Below are positions 26,201 to 36,428 of a stretch of 64,000 nucleotides of DNA, one piece after another. Both the position numbers and the translations under genes were made by a program. The stretch lies in contig CM063284.1 of the NCBI GenBank assembly GCA_032173965.1, forward strand, positions 102,300,410 to 102,364,409, written 5' to 3'. The notes beneath the pieces were generated by a model. That model made no database searches, was not told where the DNA came from, and worked only from the letters and a program-made list of their open reading frames with translations. Origin of the DNA: Sitta carolinensis (taxonomy: Eukaryota > Chordata > Aves > Passeriformes > Sittidae). Every line of letters begins with the position of its first letter. Positions within the stretch are counted from its first letter, which is position 1.

Positions 26201-27934
26201 ATTACTTGCTTAGAGATTATTTCTTGGGGGAAAAAAAGCTAACAAATAATTTTACCGTTGTTATTATAGAGAAAAGGATCACAAAAATAACCAAAAGAAG
26301 CATTAACTAACTAATACAGATAGGAAATCTCAAAGTTTTTCTCCTGATAATAGTACTTTTCTCCTTGCCCACCCACAAGGTCAGAAAGAACATCTACTGC
26401 ATGAAGCGTTGACAGAATGCTAAAGCACACAAAAAAATCTAACATCTCAGGCAGTTAAAAGGCACTGCAAATTTCATTTGCATGCAGATTATTACATTGT
26501 TACAGTCACTACCATTACTTTCTTCCAGATTTACATAATGTATAAAACCAGTAAAGTTCCTTCTCAAAGTTATCACACAAAGTGCACTGCACTAAATATT
26601 CTTTCACAATAACAAATTTTCAAGATCACCTTCCTACGCTTTTACTTCTTATATGCTTCATTCTATGTCTATGTAAGCCTGTTTAACTTATAGTTTAAGG
26701 GCAGGAATCAGTTAAGGGGTCTTACATTTTTTAGAGTGTTTGGAAGCAAAAAGAGGAGAAAGGAAAATATTTGTTGTGAAAATAAAAATTGAAAAATGAG
26801 TAAATAAACAGACTTAACACTTAAGGAATTTGACTTCCTGCTACAGTGCACTGTTAAGTTTTGAATTACTATTAAAAAACTGCCCCTGTTTAGTGTAAAA
26901 GTAGCATGGAAAGGAGGGGTAAATGAATACAAGCAACAAAGGGGTTAGAGTTAAGCACTGAAAATGCAATAGCGCCTCATGCTTACTATTTATCACTGTG
27001 AAGAAACCCCTCTCTTTTTGACATTGGACAACAGCAGATTTTCCTAAATTTCAAGTGGAAATGCTTTACATTTTATGTAATTATGTATGTTTTTAACCTA
27101 CAGTTTTACTGTTTTATTTCATCCCTGTGACACCTGATGCATAATAAACTATATAATCTGAGTGTCATGTTATCATTTTGCTGTTCAAAATGCCATCTCC
27201 TCTCTGAAACTTCACTTTTTGACAAGCACATCAGAAACTCAGCAGAATGGTCAGAAGACACGATAGCTGGTAGATGGCCAGAACTGTATCTTGTCTGATT
27301 TTCTGTATCCTGAGTAGTCTAACTAAGAAAAGTTATTTTTATGAAGCGACATCTTCAGTTCTGAGATAAAACAGAAAAAATCCAAGGAAAACTATTTCAA
27401 TTGCTGTGATCATCAGATTCTTTTGTGTCACTCCAAATACATGCATAAACATTTCCTTGCAAATTCCACTTGTTAAAATTATTCGTCTTTTCTCCCCTGA
27501 CTTGCACTATAACAGTAGTAATCAAACCTGGTAACTGCCCTTAGCACCTCAGTGTAGCCAAAGTCTACCGTCCCCCCTCCAGCATAAAGCTCCAGCATTT
27601 TGCATACTATTGTCTGCTCCCCAAGAACTGCAACTTCCAAAATTATTTCGGCAATAAATTTTGATAAAGGGAAATGTTCTCACCTAAAATTGCAGTTGGC
27701 ACAAATGGATCTGTCATACATCATAAGCAGGCCAATGCAGGAAAGGTAAAAAGAGAGAGAACAGTAAATGATTGATACATGTTCCTCAATTTTCTTTCAG
27801 AAAGCTACTGTTAGCAACTGTTATGTTTCCTATATATACATTAAATGTTGATGGCAAGAAGTATAATAACATAAATATGTATGCTTTTATTATGGAAAGG
27901 TCTATAGAGGGTGGAAACCAAGAAAACTGGTTAC
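23229..27934 (-). other. PTPRM: PTPRM intron (4706 bp), complete
   Basis: This intron lies between the 75-nt juxtamembrane exon and the exon opening phosphatase domain 1. Its donor is gtaacc and its acceptor tgtag. The interior is AT-rich, ordinary intronic sequence. I found no convincing additional exon, CR1 piece or structured element, and the open frames on both strands look like chance frames. An extra alternative juxtamembrane exon cannot be excluded by eye. Confidence 0.85.
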
Positions 27935-28009
27935 CTGGGTAATAAGAATTAGGCACTGTTGTGCTCAGCGTGTTAGTTTTCATTGTAAATGAAGATGGTG
28001 AAGATACAG
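27935..28009 (-). CDS. PTPRM: PTPRM coding exon: 75-nt symmetric juxtamembrane exon
   Basis: This short exon encodes 24 full codons reading VSSPSSFTMKTNTLSTTVPN then SYYP, with a split Ser codon at the start (T|CT) and a split Asp codon at the end (G|AT). The Ser/Thr-rich, low-complexity text matches the juxtamembrane linker of PTPRM between the membrane and the first phosphatase domain. On the minus strand the acceptor is tttctctttgcag and the donor is gtaacc, which is weaker than the gtaagt donors of the two neighbouring exons. Both ends are phase 1 and the length is divisible by three, so skipping the exon would keep the frame and delete 25 residues. That property makes it a candidate cassette exon, but nothing in the sequence proves skipping. 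It lies 2523 bp downstream of the preceding exon and 4706 bp upstream of the next. Confidence 0.93.
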
Positions 28010-30532
28010 CTGCAAAGAGAAACAAAGCTGGTTAGAGACAGAGATATGATACTTAAGCTGAGTGACACAGCAGATGGGATTGACTTGACTTAAGAGTTCA
28101 TCCTGCTGTGTTTCTTGCACTGGAATCAGGTCCTAGGGAAAACCAGGCAAGTCTAGTGAATGAAACAGCTCACTGAATTTGATCAATTCTCTAAAAAGAA
28201 GTGTAGTTGGAGAAAGCATTTTGATTGCTGATGGGGCATATACTTCTTAAATCACAAGATTAGACTGAATACTGATGCTTGAAACAGCACATCAAAATGA
28301 CAAGAGGTGTTTTTGACAGAAGCTTTGATCATTAATAAATTTTCCTTATAATACTGTAAATACCTTATGCAAACATTCTACTGTAGTTTGTTTCTTCTTC
28401 TTTTTTTTTTATTTGATTTGTTTAGACAGGTGGATAGTGTGCATAGAGATTCTAAAAGACCCTGAATATTACTCTTCATCTAAAGGTGGTTTTCAGGGAG
28501 CAATACACAGAGCAATACCCACACTGGTATTCAATCACTGAACCATTTGTAAAACCAATGGGAAAGCCTGATGGGTAAAAATTGAGTTCAGTTTGCCCCT
28601 AGTACACAAATATAATGCAAATTACCATTGTAAAAGTAGATATATTTAACAGGTAGGAGTTAATCACAACATTTTACAGGATGTTCAGCTACAGTCATTA
28701 GAGGCTTTTAAGCAAAGCTCCTTGCAAATTCTGCCTTAGTTGCTTGTCTACACAGCTCAAATTCAGTCTACTCAGTGAATGTAAGCACATTTTGGACACC
28801 TGTAAAGAGACTAACAGGAATGTGTGAAACAAAGTAAGAGTTGAGGAAGAAAGGATCTGCTGGATGAGGAGTGAGATTACTCCTGCTGGCTTTCACCAAT
28901 CTTTTTTCCAGTTGATCTAGAGAGAACAGTTACTAGTCCTTGTTGATATGGGGATATCTCAAAACTGGCTTAAATCATGCTGCTAGTTATCATTTATCAT
29001 ATAAATTAATATATCTGAGACCATGTTCCTTTAATTATGTCCCTAGAATGAGGAGATTACATTTCCTTGATGGCCAGAACAGAGTGATACTTCTTTTGGG
29101 TATGGATACAGAGATTAGTTGAGGTCAGGGCTGCTGCAGGTAATAAAACTTGCTAAGTAGAGAATGCAGGCAGGGTAATGAACTTTCACAGGAAGTAGGA
29201 ATGTACTAAATCTCTTGAGTACAAGGCTTTACATGAAGATTATTCCTGAAGTCAGTGTGTACCTTCTGGTGACCATGTTTCTTATGGGAAGCCTAATTAG
29301 AGGTTCTAGCCCTCGAGCGGTATAAAAACTTGCTATGGCAATAATTTCAAAGAGGTTTGAGGTGGTTTACATAAAGAGGATTTAGTCCCAGGAATTCATT
29401 GCAGCTTCGTTTGTAGTTATGACCATTCAGTAGCACCACTGGAAAATCGTACCATGATGATGGAAGATGATGTAAAACCTCTTGATCTCTTCAAAGAAAT
29501 AAGCAATCTCATTCACTGCAAGGGTATATTCTCACTAAAAAGGAAGGTCTGATTTGAAAGATCTATTTCAAATCAATTTCAAAAGTAACTCAAATGCAAA
29601 TTAACATTGCAAATTCTAAGCCTAATGCTGCTGAGAAAAGTCTCACTGTATAAACCTCACAGAGTGTTTGTACAATTGAGCTCATCAAAGATAAATTCTT
29701 AAGCATATTATTAAAGAGTGGGAGTTGGGCCTTGCATATTGTTAGAACTTGAAAAAAAATTTCATCTTTTACAAATTCTGAAATGTTAAAAAAACCACTG
29801 GCATATAAAAAACCCCCAAGGTTCATTAAGAACCAAAAAACCTTTTTGAACCTAGACATTCTTTTAAACAATTATAAAAAACTTGTTTTTTCATGGTCTT
29901 TGCTTAGTTCCAACCCTCTGACAGGAGTGAGACCTTGACTAAAATTCTAATACAGGAATTTTATAACCCAAATCTTATTTATTTTCAGGATAGATCCAAG
30001 AAGACCCAGGATATTAGAGAATCTCTTATGAAATTGCAGAACAGATAAGTCCACTGAGTTCTTCCTTTGCACAAGCAACAAGAAAGAGCATCATCTATAA
30101 TTGGAAATATATAAGACAATAAGATTATCATTATTAAGTTATTACATTCAAAAATAAATTTGTTCTACCAACAAAAGTGAGCAAGGGAAGCATTTGAAGG
30201 ACTTGGGACAGCATGAGGGGTATAAAATTTTCAACATAATGGAGATTGGAGAAAGGTAAAAATACTGTTTCAGTAATGTCACTGCTCTTCGGCAGAAGAA
30301 AAGGATGGACAGAAAAAGCTCAATTATCCTTATTATTTTTAAAGAAGTCTAGTCTTGATGTCTGACTGTCTTGCTCATTTGAATAGACACTGTAATGTGC
30401 TGCACAGTGGGAAACTCAGTCCCATGGATTTTCCATGACTGAGTAATGAGGAATATTTTAAACACCATTTGCACCTTTCTTTCACCTTCAAAAAAAAAAA
30501 AAAAAAAAAGAAAAGAAAAGGAAAAAACTTAC
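28010..30532 (-). other. PTPRM: PTPRM intron (2523 bp), complete
   Basis: This intron separates the first two PTPRM exons seen here, with a gtaagt donor at its high-coordinate end and a cag acceptor at its low-coordinate end. It holds a 20-nt A-run on the plus strand (U-run in the transcript) close to the donor. A possible scrap of CR1 in antisense orientation near 29910 (text like agttccaaccctctgacag) is too short to be sure of. I see no further exon, RNA gene or intact mobile element in it. Confidence 0.85.
30490..30509 (+). repeat. A-run (20 nt) next to a PTPRM donor site
   Basis: A run of 20 A on the plus strand, continued by aaaag-type repeats up to the splice donor. In the PTPRM transcript this is a long U-rich tract starting a few bases after gtaagt. 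Such tracts can bind TIA-1-type proteins that help recruit U1 to the donor, which is an inference here. Confidence 0.95.
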
Positions 30533-30684
30533 ATCTCCCATTTAGATTGTGCGTGTCCATGAAAGAGAAAGCTTCATCACAGTTGGTGCCTTGCTCAGTG
30601 TAGCTTTTATCCATTGAATTCACCATCACTGTCATTTCCTGCCGAGTACTACTCAATGTCTCTTTCCGCTTTTTAGCCAATTTT
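30533..30684 (-). CDS. PTPRM: PTPRM coding exon: cytoplasmic juxtamembrane segment just after the membrane anchor
   Basis: This exon encodes 50 full codons beginning KLAKKRKETL and ending HTHNLNGR-like (MDTHNLNGR as read), plus one base of a split codon at each end. The match is to the juxtamembrane region of receptor protein tyrosine phosphatase mu, a homophilic cell-adhesion receptor with a MAM domain, an Ig domain and FN3 repeats outside and two phosphatase domains inside. The basic KLAKKRK run fits the stop-transfer side of the transmembrane helix. On the minus strand the exon is preceded by a pyrimidine-rich tract ending in cttaag and followed by a consensus gtaagt donor. Length is 152 nt (1+150+1), so it enters with the last base of an Arg codon (AG|A) and leaves in phase 1. 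A long U-rich run follows the donor. PTPRM rather than PTPRK, PTPRT or PTPRU is chosen from remembered paralogue differences in this stretch, and that choice was not checked by alignment. Confidence 0.93.
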
Positions 30685-33600
30685 CTTAAGAAATGAATGA
30701 TGAGGAAGAAAAGGAAAAAAAAACAACTCTCAGTAAGCAGACATAGTCTTCATGTTGTTTACATCAGTACTGCAGTTTGTGACCATGTTATTAAGTAACA
30801 ATTACATTCGTTTCTGCATTTCTGGAACCTTAAATTTATTTTACTCTCATCTCTTTCAGTCTGATAAGGGATAGTTGCCAGTGCACTGATTTGGTAAATA
30901 GCACCTTAATCCTTGGGGACCATCACTGAATTAAAGGGGGCTACTTGGATACGTAGGTGATGTGAGCTACAGTATCAGAGGCTACATCTGATTAAACATA
31001 AAAATGGAAAGACAGATTTCACTGGAACTGACAAATCAGTACCAATGTTCACGTGCATGGAAGAGTCTGGATGGTTTCACTGAGACCCTGTGTAACACAG
31101 AAATCTGGTCTGTATAATACTGTATAGTGTATGTTGGAGCTCTGAATACACACTGTACGCTCCAGAGACATTTCAAATTGTCTTGCATTCCTAAAGATTA
31201 TTTTCTGTCACTCCTGATTTCAGGAGAATTAGTTACATGAATTAGTTGCTTCTCAACAGGAGTGGTCTCTCAGAGACAAGATCTTAAATCTGATATTACA
31301 ACAGTGATTCATTAAACTATAGAATTGCCTTGAATGCATACACGTCTTTTCTGTTTTCCGTATCTGTCTGTTTCAGTCTAAAGTCTATCACCCCCGAGGT
31401 TTACTCAAAACACGTCCAAAACTCTTGATTTTTCCATCAACCTCTGTGAGGCATCTGTGATCCTGATCATAGTGGATCCCATAACTATCTGGCTTGTTTC
31501 CCTGGCCTGTGACTCTATCTGAGAGCAAGCCTTTCTCCAAGTTCTTTCCTACAGCCTTAATTTAAATTTTGAAGATTCCTTCTGTAGAGTTTCTTCAAGA
31601 TATGGGTTTAAACTGCTCCACAGACTTTACTTGTCCTGTCTGTTAATTCAATGACTTTTCCTCTGTGGAAAACATACCAGCCAGCTCACATTCATCTGCC
31701 TGAAGGATATTTTACATATCTTCAACTAGAAGTTACAGGAGCTTATTATCTCATCTAGGTTCCTTCTACTTCTAGAGGCCGAAGTGTCTTTGCATCAAGC
31801 AAAACCAACGTGTGTTAACTTTCCAAGCCTTTCTGTTAGTTAACTCTTATTCAGTATGAACAGATGGTTCCTACCACAGACAAAATTTTATACCAGCTTC
31901 CCCTAGATTTGTCTCCTCTCATGCTACACAGAAGGGGCTTTCTTGTAAGTCTCCCGACTGGAATCTCACTCTTCCACTTCTGTCTGTGGACTTCTGTCCA
32001 CTGTCTGCAGACACAATTGCAAAGTACCAATATTACTGCTTCTTATGTTGATCACTACTGCCTCCATCTGCTCATGTTACCCATCTATCCACCCTATGTT
32101 TCACCTAGATAAGAAGCCATTTGGGCAGGAGCTGTGGTTGTGTTCTGTACCAATGTAGTACCAAGCTCAGCAGTATCTTAATCCATGAATAAAGCTCAAA
32201 ATGTCTTTGAAATTAAAGGCTTGCTAACAATGCAAGTAGGAATAGAAAGTGCAGGCATGGTATTGGGTCACTGGACAGAAAAGTATTAAGGGTCACATTT
32301 GTCCCTCAGTGAGATGGCAGATTGTCACCCCATTCCCAAGGGTATGTTCCCATGAGTGAAAGTGAATTAAGTACGCTGCCTTAAACACCTGCTGCAGCAC
32401 TTGCAGCAATGAGCAGCATCATGCCTTTTCCCACCCCAGCTCAGCAGTCACCTGTGTTTGCTTGAGCCTTTGCTTACACTGTAGACTTGATAATAAAACC
32501 AGTTCTTTATTACTTCACAGTGCATAAATCCTCAAGGGAGCATGGTCTGAACTCTTTCGTATCAGAGACAGTTAAATTTCACTCAAGTACCATAACCAAA
32601 ACAAAATTCTTAGATCTTCGCATCATTCAATCTCCCCCCTCATTCTAATATCTAATTTTAATGACTAAGAAATATATTATTCCAGGTAGAATCTAAGACT
32701 TATCACCTAATACATGAATAACTTAACGGAAGTCCTTTGTAAGGACAAGCTTATCAAAGTGGTAACATGAAATGGATAATTTTTTTCCTCTTTCACCCTT
32801 AAACAGCACTATATTTAGATGGCAGCAATGAATGGCTCCCCTTCCAATCCTTGGGTCCCATGCTCAAGCTAAAGCAGATTTATTTTTTAAGACAGTAACA
32901 ACTGTTACATTACTTCTCAATCTGAATCTAATTCTGGAAATAGATCTTGTGGGAAAAGTTCAAATCTGAAACAACTTACAGGAAGTGAGCAGTATCAGCC
33001 AGGCTTCTGTACCGTGAACAAAAACACCTACTGGACTCAGTCAAGTAAACTTTAGCTGAATATAACATTTCCAGCATCTGCAGTTTTTAGATTTTGCTGA
33101 AAGTGTTGCAGTGCTGCGGTCTCTGCATCTCATCCATTCCTTGGATCTCTCAAACCCCAAGAGGGTCCAGCTATACAAGATTTAAGAAACTTGTAAAATT
33201 GTGATACTTCACATCTCCACCACCACTCATACTCTCGTATTTGAAGTAAATTTTCTGGTAAAAAAAAGGTTTAAATATTTGATCATCTTCACTCATGGAA
33301 AAGACACTTCATAGCTACTATCAGATGTTTCATCCTTCTTAAAGGAAAAGAGATCTATAACCAAAGAGAAAACATAAAACAGATGGAAGCTCCCCGGATG
33401 ACTACCTGGGATGAAATTATTTTTGTAAGGAAAGCAAAAAGATCAGCTTATCACACAAATAGTGTTATCATGACTATATGAGGGAAGAGAATGTTCTATA
33501 TCAGTCCCAGGAAAGAGGAGCCTGATATTCAGAAAAATCTAAAGACTACCTAGGAACTGTAGGAATTTGAAGAAATAGCAAGAAGTGAACTGGTGCAATG

Positions 33601-34929
33601 GTTAAAATATAGTAAAACGCAGAGCAGATAAAATACAGACTTCCCCTGAAAAACTGTGTGGGATTTTGTGTATCATTTACTCTGTTTTGTTACAAATATT
33701 AATAAAAAAGCAGTCCAGGAAAGTAATAAGCTGAACAGTTCATCACAATGTCTCTGCATTTTATCTACCATGATGAAACTCTCCAATAATGCATCTTTTG
33801 TACAGTCAGTCCCTCTTGTTGAAAGGCTCACTCTGTAAAGCTTTTGCAAGCCTAACTTAATACCTTTCTCAAAATCCTCCTTCTCAGCGACTTCTCCCTC
33901 AAACCCTCCAAGAAACCCAGTCCAATAACTGCTAAGTTGCTACTACATTGTCAGCCTCTATATGGTTCATTTTCCATCTATTTTCCCGCATCCCTTTGCT
34001 CTTTCCTGTCTTGACTTAAATAACAAACTCTTTTGGACCTAGCTTGCCTTTTTGTGTTTAAAAAGCACTGGGCACAAAGAATGAGGCACAATGGGACACT
34101 GCCATAGTTAGAGGAATGTAATAACAGTAAAAATAAAATTTTAAAAAACATGGTGACTGGGGTTGTAACGAACTCAGGCCCTGCCAAAAATGCACCTACC
34201 ATTTTAACTTAGGAACAATGAGAAAAGCATATTAATCTGAATCTAATAAAAACTTCCTGCTTCTCCATTCCACACTGAGTGTACTCTCCTTTTTGTATCA
34301 GTATGCCTCCTTTCTCTCCAGGCAAAGAAAGGAGAAACAAGATGCTGCCACTTTCTACAGCTCCAGCAACATACTACCTTCACCAAGATATTAATAAACC
34401 AAGTGAGATGAAATTTGTAATTGTGCTGCTAAAGGAACTGGACTGAATTTTTTAATTAATGTATTGATCTATTGCACTTACTGTAACTCAGGATAAAATA
34501 GCTGCTTCTTACACACATATTGTTTCAAATTTTACTTCTCTGCTTGTGGACAAATCACAGAAAAGATTCACATGAAGAAAGGATTGGAGGCTTTCATGTA
34601 ACCCAGAAGTGCAGTGCACCTGTAGTTGCAAAAGCCTTTTAACAGTTTCCTCACCAAACCTCTAATGAAATCTAAACTACAGTAAGAATTATCTTTTAGT
34701 AAAATCCTTTAGCAGCTGGTTAGAAAGATGTGAGGGTAGGGTTAAACAGTCATTTTTTCACAACACAGACACCTTACTAGTATCAAGGCTATCCTACATA
34801 AGTGCGTGTATTTGCACTATTTACCATGTACACACTGACCAAGAAAACGTCCAGAATCTTTTTGAACAAAACACAATTTTTAAATTGTAGTAAAAATTGA
34901 AAATAGGGTTAAGAAGTTATCTCATGAGG

Positions 34930-35525
34930 TAGAGTGCTTGGATATTCACTTAAGGCAAAATTCAGTGTTGAAAGATATAAAGTCATGCATATGGGAAAAA
35001 TAATTCTAATTATACACACACAATATTGCATCTAAATGACTTCATAAAATACAGAAGAAAGAAATCTGATAGTCACTGATTCTTTGAAGACAAGAAGTTT
35101 TGCACTAGGAATAGTAAAAAGACAAAAAGAAGTCAGAAATGACTATGTAAGGGATAGAGAACAAATTGGAAAATACGGTTCAACAATTGTATAGAGCTAT
35201 GGAGCTTCCACATTTTGAACACTGCATACAGTTCTGACACTTGCCTATCCAAAAAAGATTTTCATGAAGTAGAGAACATTTACAGAAGGTGATAGGAAGA
35301 TCAACGGAACAGATCCCACCAGAAGAGCTGTAATCCTTCCATATATAAGGGGTCCCTACTTTAAAAAGGAGGCAGTTGAACTGAGAACATGATAAAAGTA
35401 TATAAAAAAATGAAGAAAACTAAGAAATTAATGAAGAATTACTATTTCTCAACAATGAAAGAACAAGAAGCAGGGAGTATACAGATTTTCTTAAATATAA
35501 AAGTAAATATTTTCACAAAACCCAG
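34930..35525 (+). mobile_element. Ancient CR1-family LINE, 3' part of ORF2 and UTR (degenerate)
   Basis: Decayed but colinear landmarks of an old CR1 in sense orientation are visible. These include a gtcatgcatatgggaaaaa segment, then agggatagagaacaaattgg, gtatagagctatgg, a cacattttgaacactgcata plus cagttctg block, and gaacatgataaaagtatata. The order matches the end of the CR1 reverse-transcriptase reading frame running into the 3' UTR, from memory of the consensus. Stops and indels destroy any coding potential. A younger avian CR1 lies immediately downstream. Confidence 0.7.
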
Positions 35526-35602
35526 AAAATGTTCTGCTTCGCCTCGAGACCCATGTGCATTTTTGGGCACCACAATATAAAAAGACATTAAGCTATTATA
35601 GA

Positions 35603-36062
35603 GTGTCCCAAGGAGGACAACAAAGATGATGAAGGGCCTTGAGGGGAAGCTGTATGAGGAGTGGCTGAGGTTGCTTGGTCTGTTCAGCCTGGAGAAGAGA
35701 AGGCTCAGGGGAGACCTCATTGCAGTTACAACTTCTAACATTTTTACAACATTGCATTGAGGGGAAGAGGAGGGGCAGGCTCTGTGCTGACCAATGACAG
35801 GACCGAGGGAATGGCCTGAAGTTGTATCAAGGGAGGTTTGGGTAGGATATCAGTAAAAAGTTCTTCACCCAGAGGGTGGCTGGGCTCTGGAACAGGCTCC
35901 CAGGGCAGTGGTCACAGCACCAGCCTGACAGAGTTCAAGAAGTATTTGGACAATGCTCTCAGGCACATGGTGTGACTCTGGGGATATTCTGTGCAGGCAG
36001 GGCAAGGAGTTGGACTTCGATGATCCTTGTGGGTCCCTCCCAACTCGGGATATTCCATGAAA
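35603..36062 (+). mobile_element. CR1 LINE, 5'-truncated
   Basis: Sense CR1 text begins at an aggacaacaaagatgatgaa segment. It continues through gttcagcctggagaagagaa, ggctcaggggagacctcatt, cttcacccagagggtggctg and ggaacaggctcccagggc, and ends at ggtccctcccaactcgggat. It is the longest clear avian-type CR1 here, about 460 bp. It is interrupted by an unusual purine-rich passage near 35755-35780. The terminal ATTCTATG repeat is degraded to atattccatg. Confidence 0.92.
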
Positions 36063-36391
36063 ATCTTGTAACACATCACCACTAGGACTCATGAGATATC
36101 AAAAGTTGGTATTGGTAAAATAAAATTTGATTAAGGGCTGAGTGAAGGACAGTGAATGCATTACTTTTCCTTCACTCTGTTTCTGTATTCATCTAAATGC
36201 CTGATCCGCTATGGTGTGGACTTTTATTCCAAAATTTGATTCCAAAATTTTTTTATTGTATTAACAATCCCTTAAATAGATAATGCAGGAAACAGGATTT
36301 GAATACATTATTTACTTTTCTAACATTCAGAATTACTCACTTTTTTGATTTTTTGGATAGACTACTTACAATATCATCTGTATTAAGCAAG

Positions 36392-36428
36392 ATTATTATT
36401 ATTAGTAGTAGTAGTAGTTGTTGTTGTT
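36392..36428 (+). repeat. Compound trinucleotide microsatellite (ATT)4(AGT)5(TGT)3
   Basis: Three different trinucleotide repeats follow each other without a break: four ATT, five AGT, then three TGT and a T. Each block differs from the next by one substitution if shifted, which suggests stepwise mutation and expansion from one ancestral repeat. It lies in intron. Confidence 0.95.

Noticed and set aside
30375..30532. Extension of the PTPRM reading frame past the 152-nt exon
   Set aside because: A consensus gtaagt donor sits at the end of the homologous sequence. The remainder is a translated U-run (poly-Phe) in the intron.
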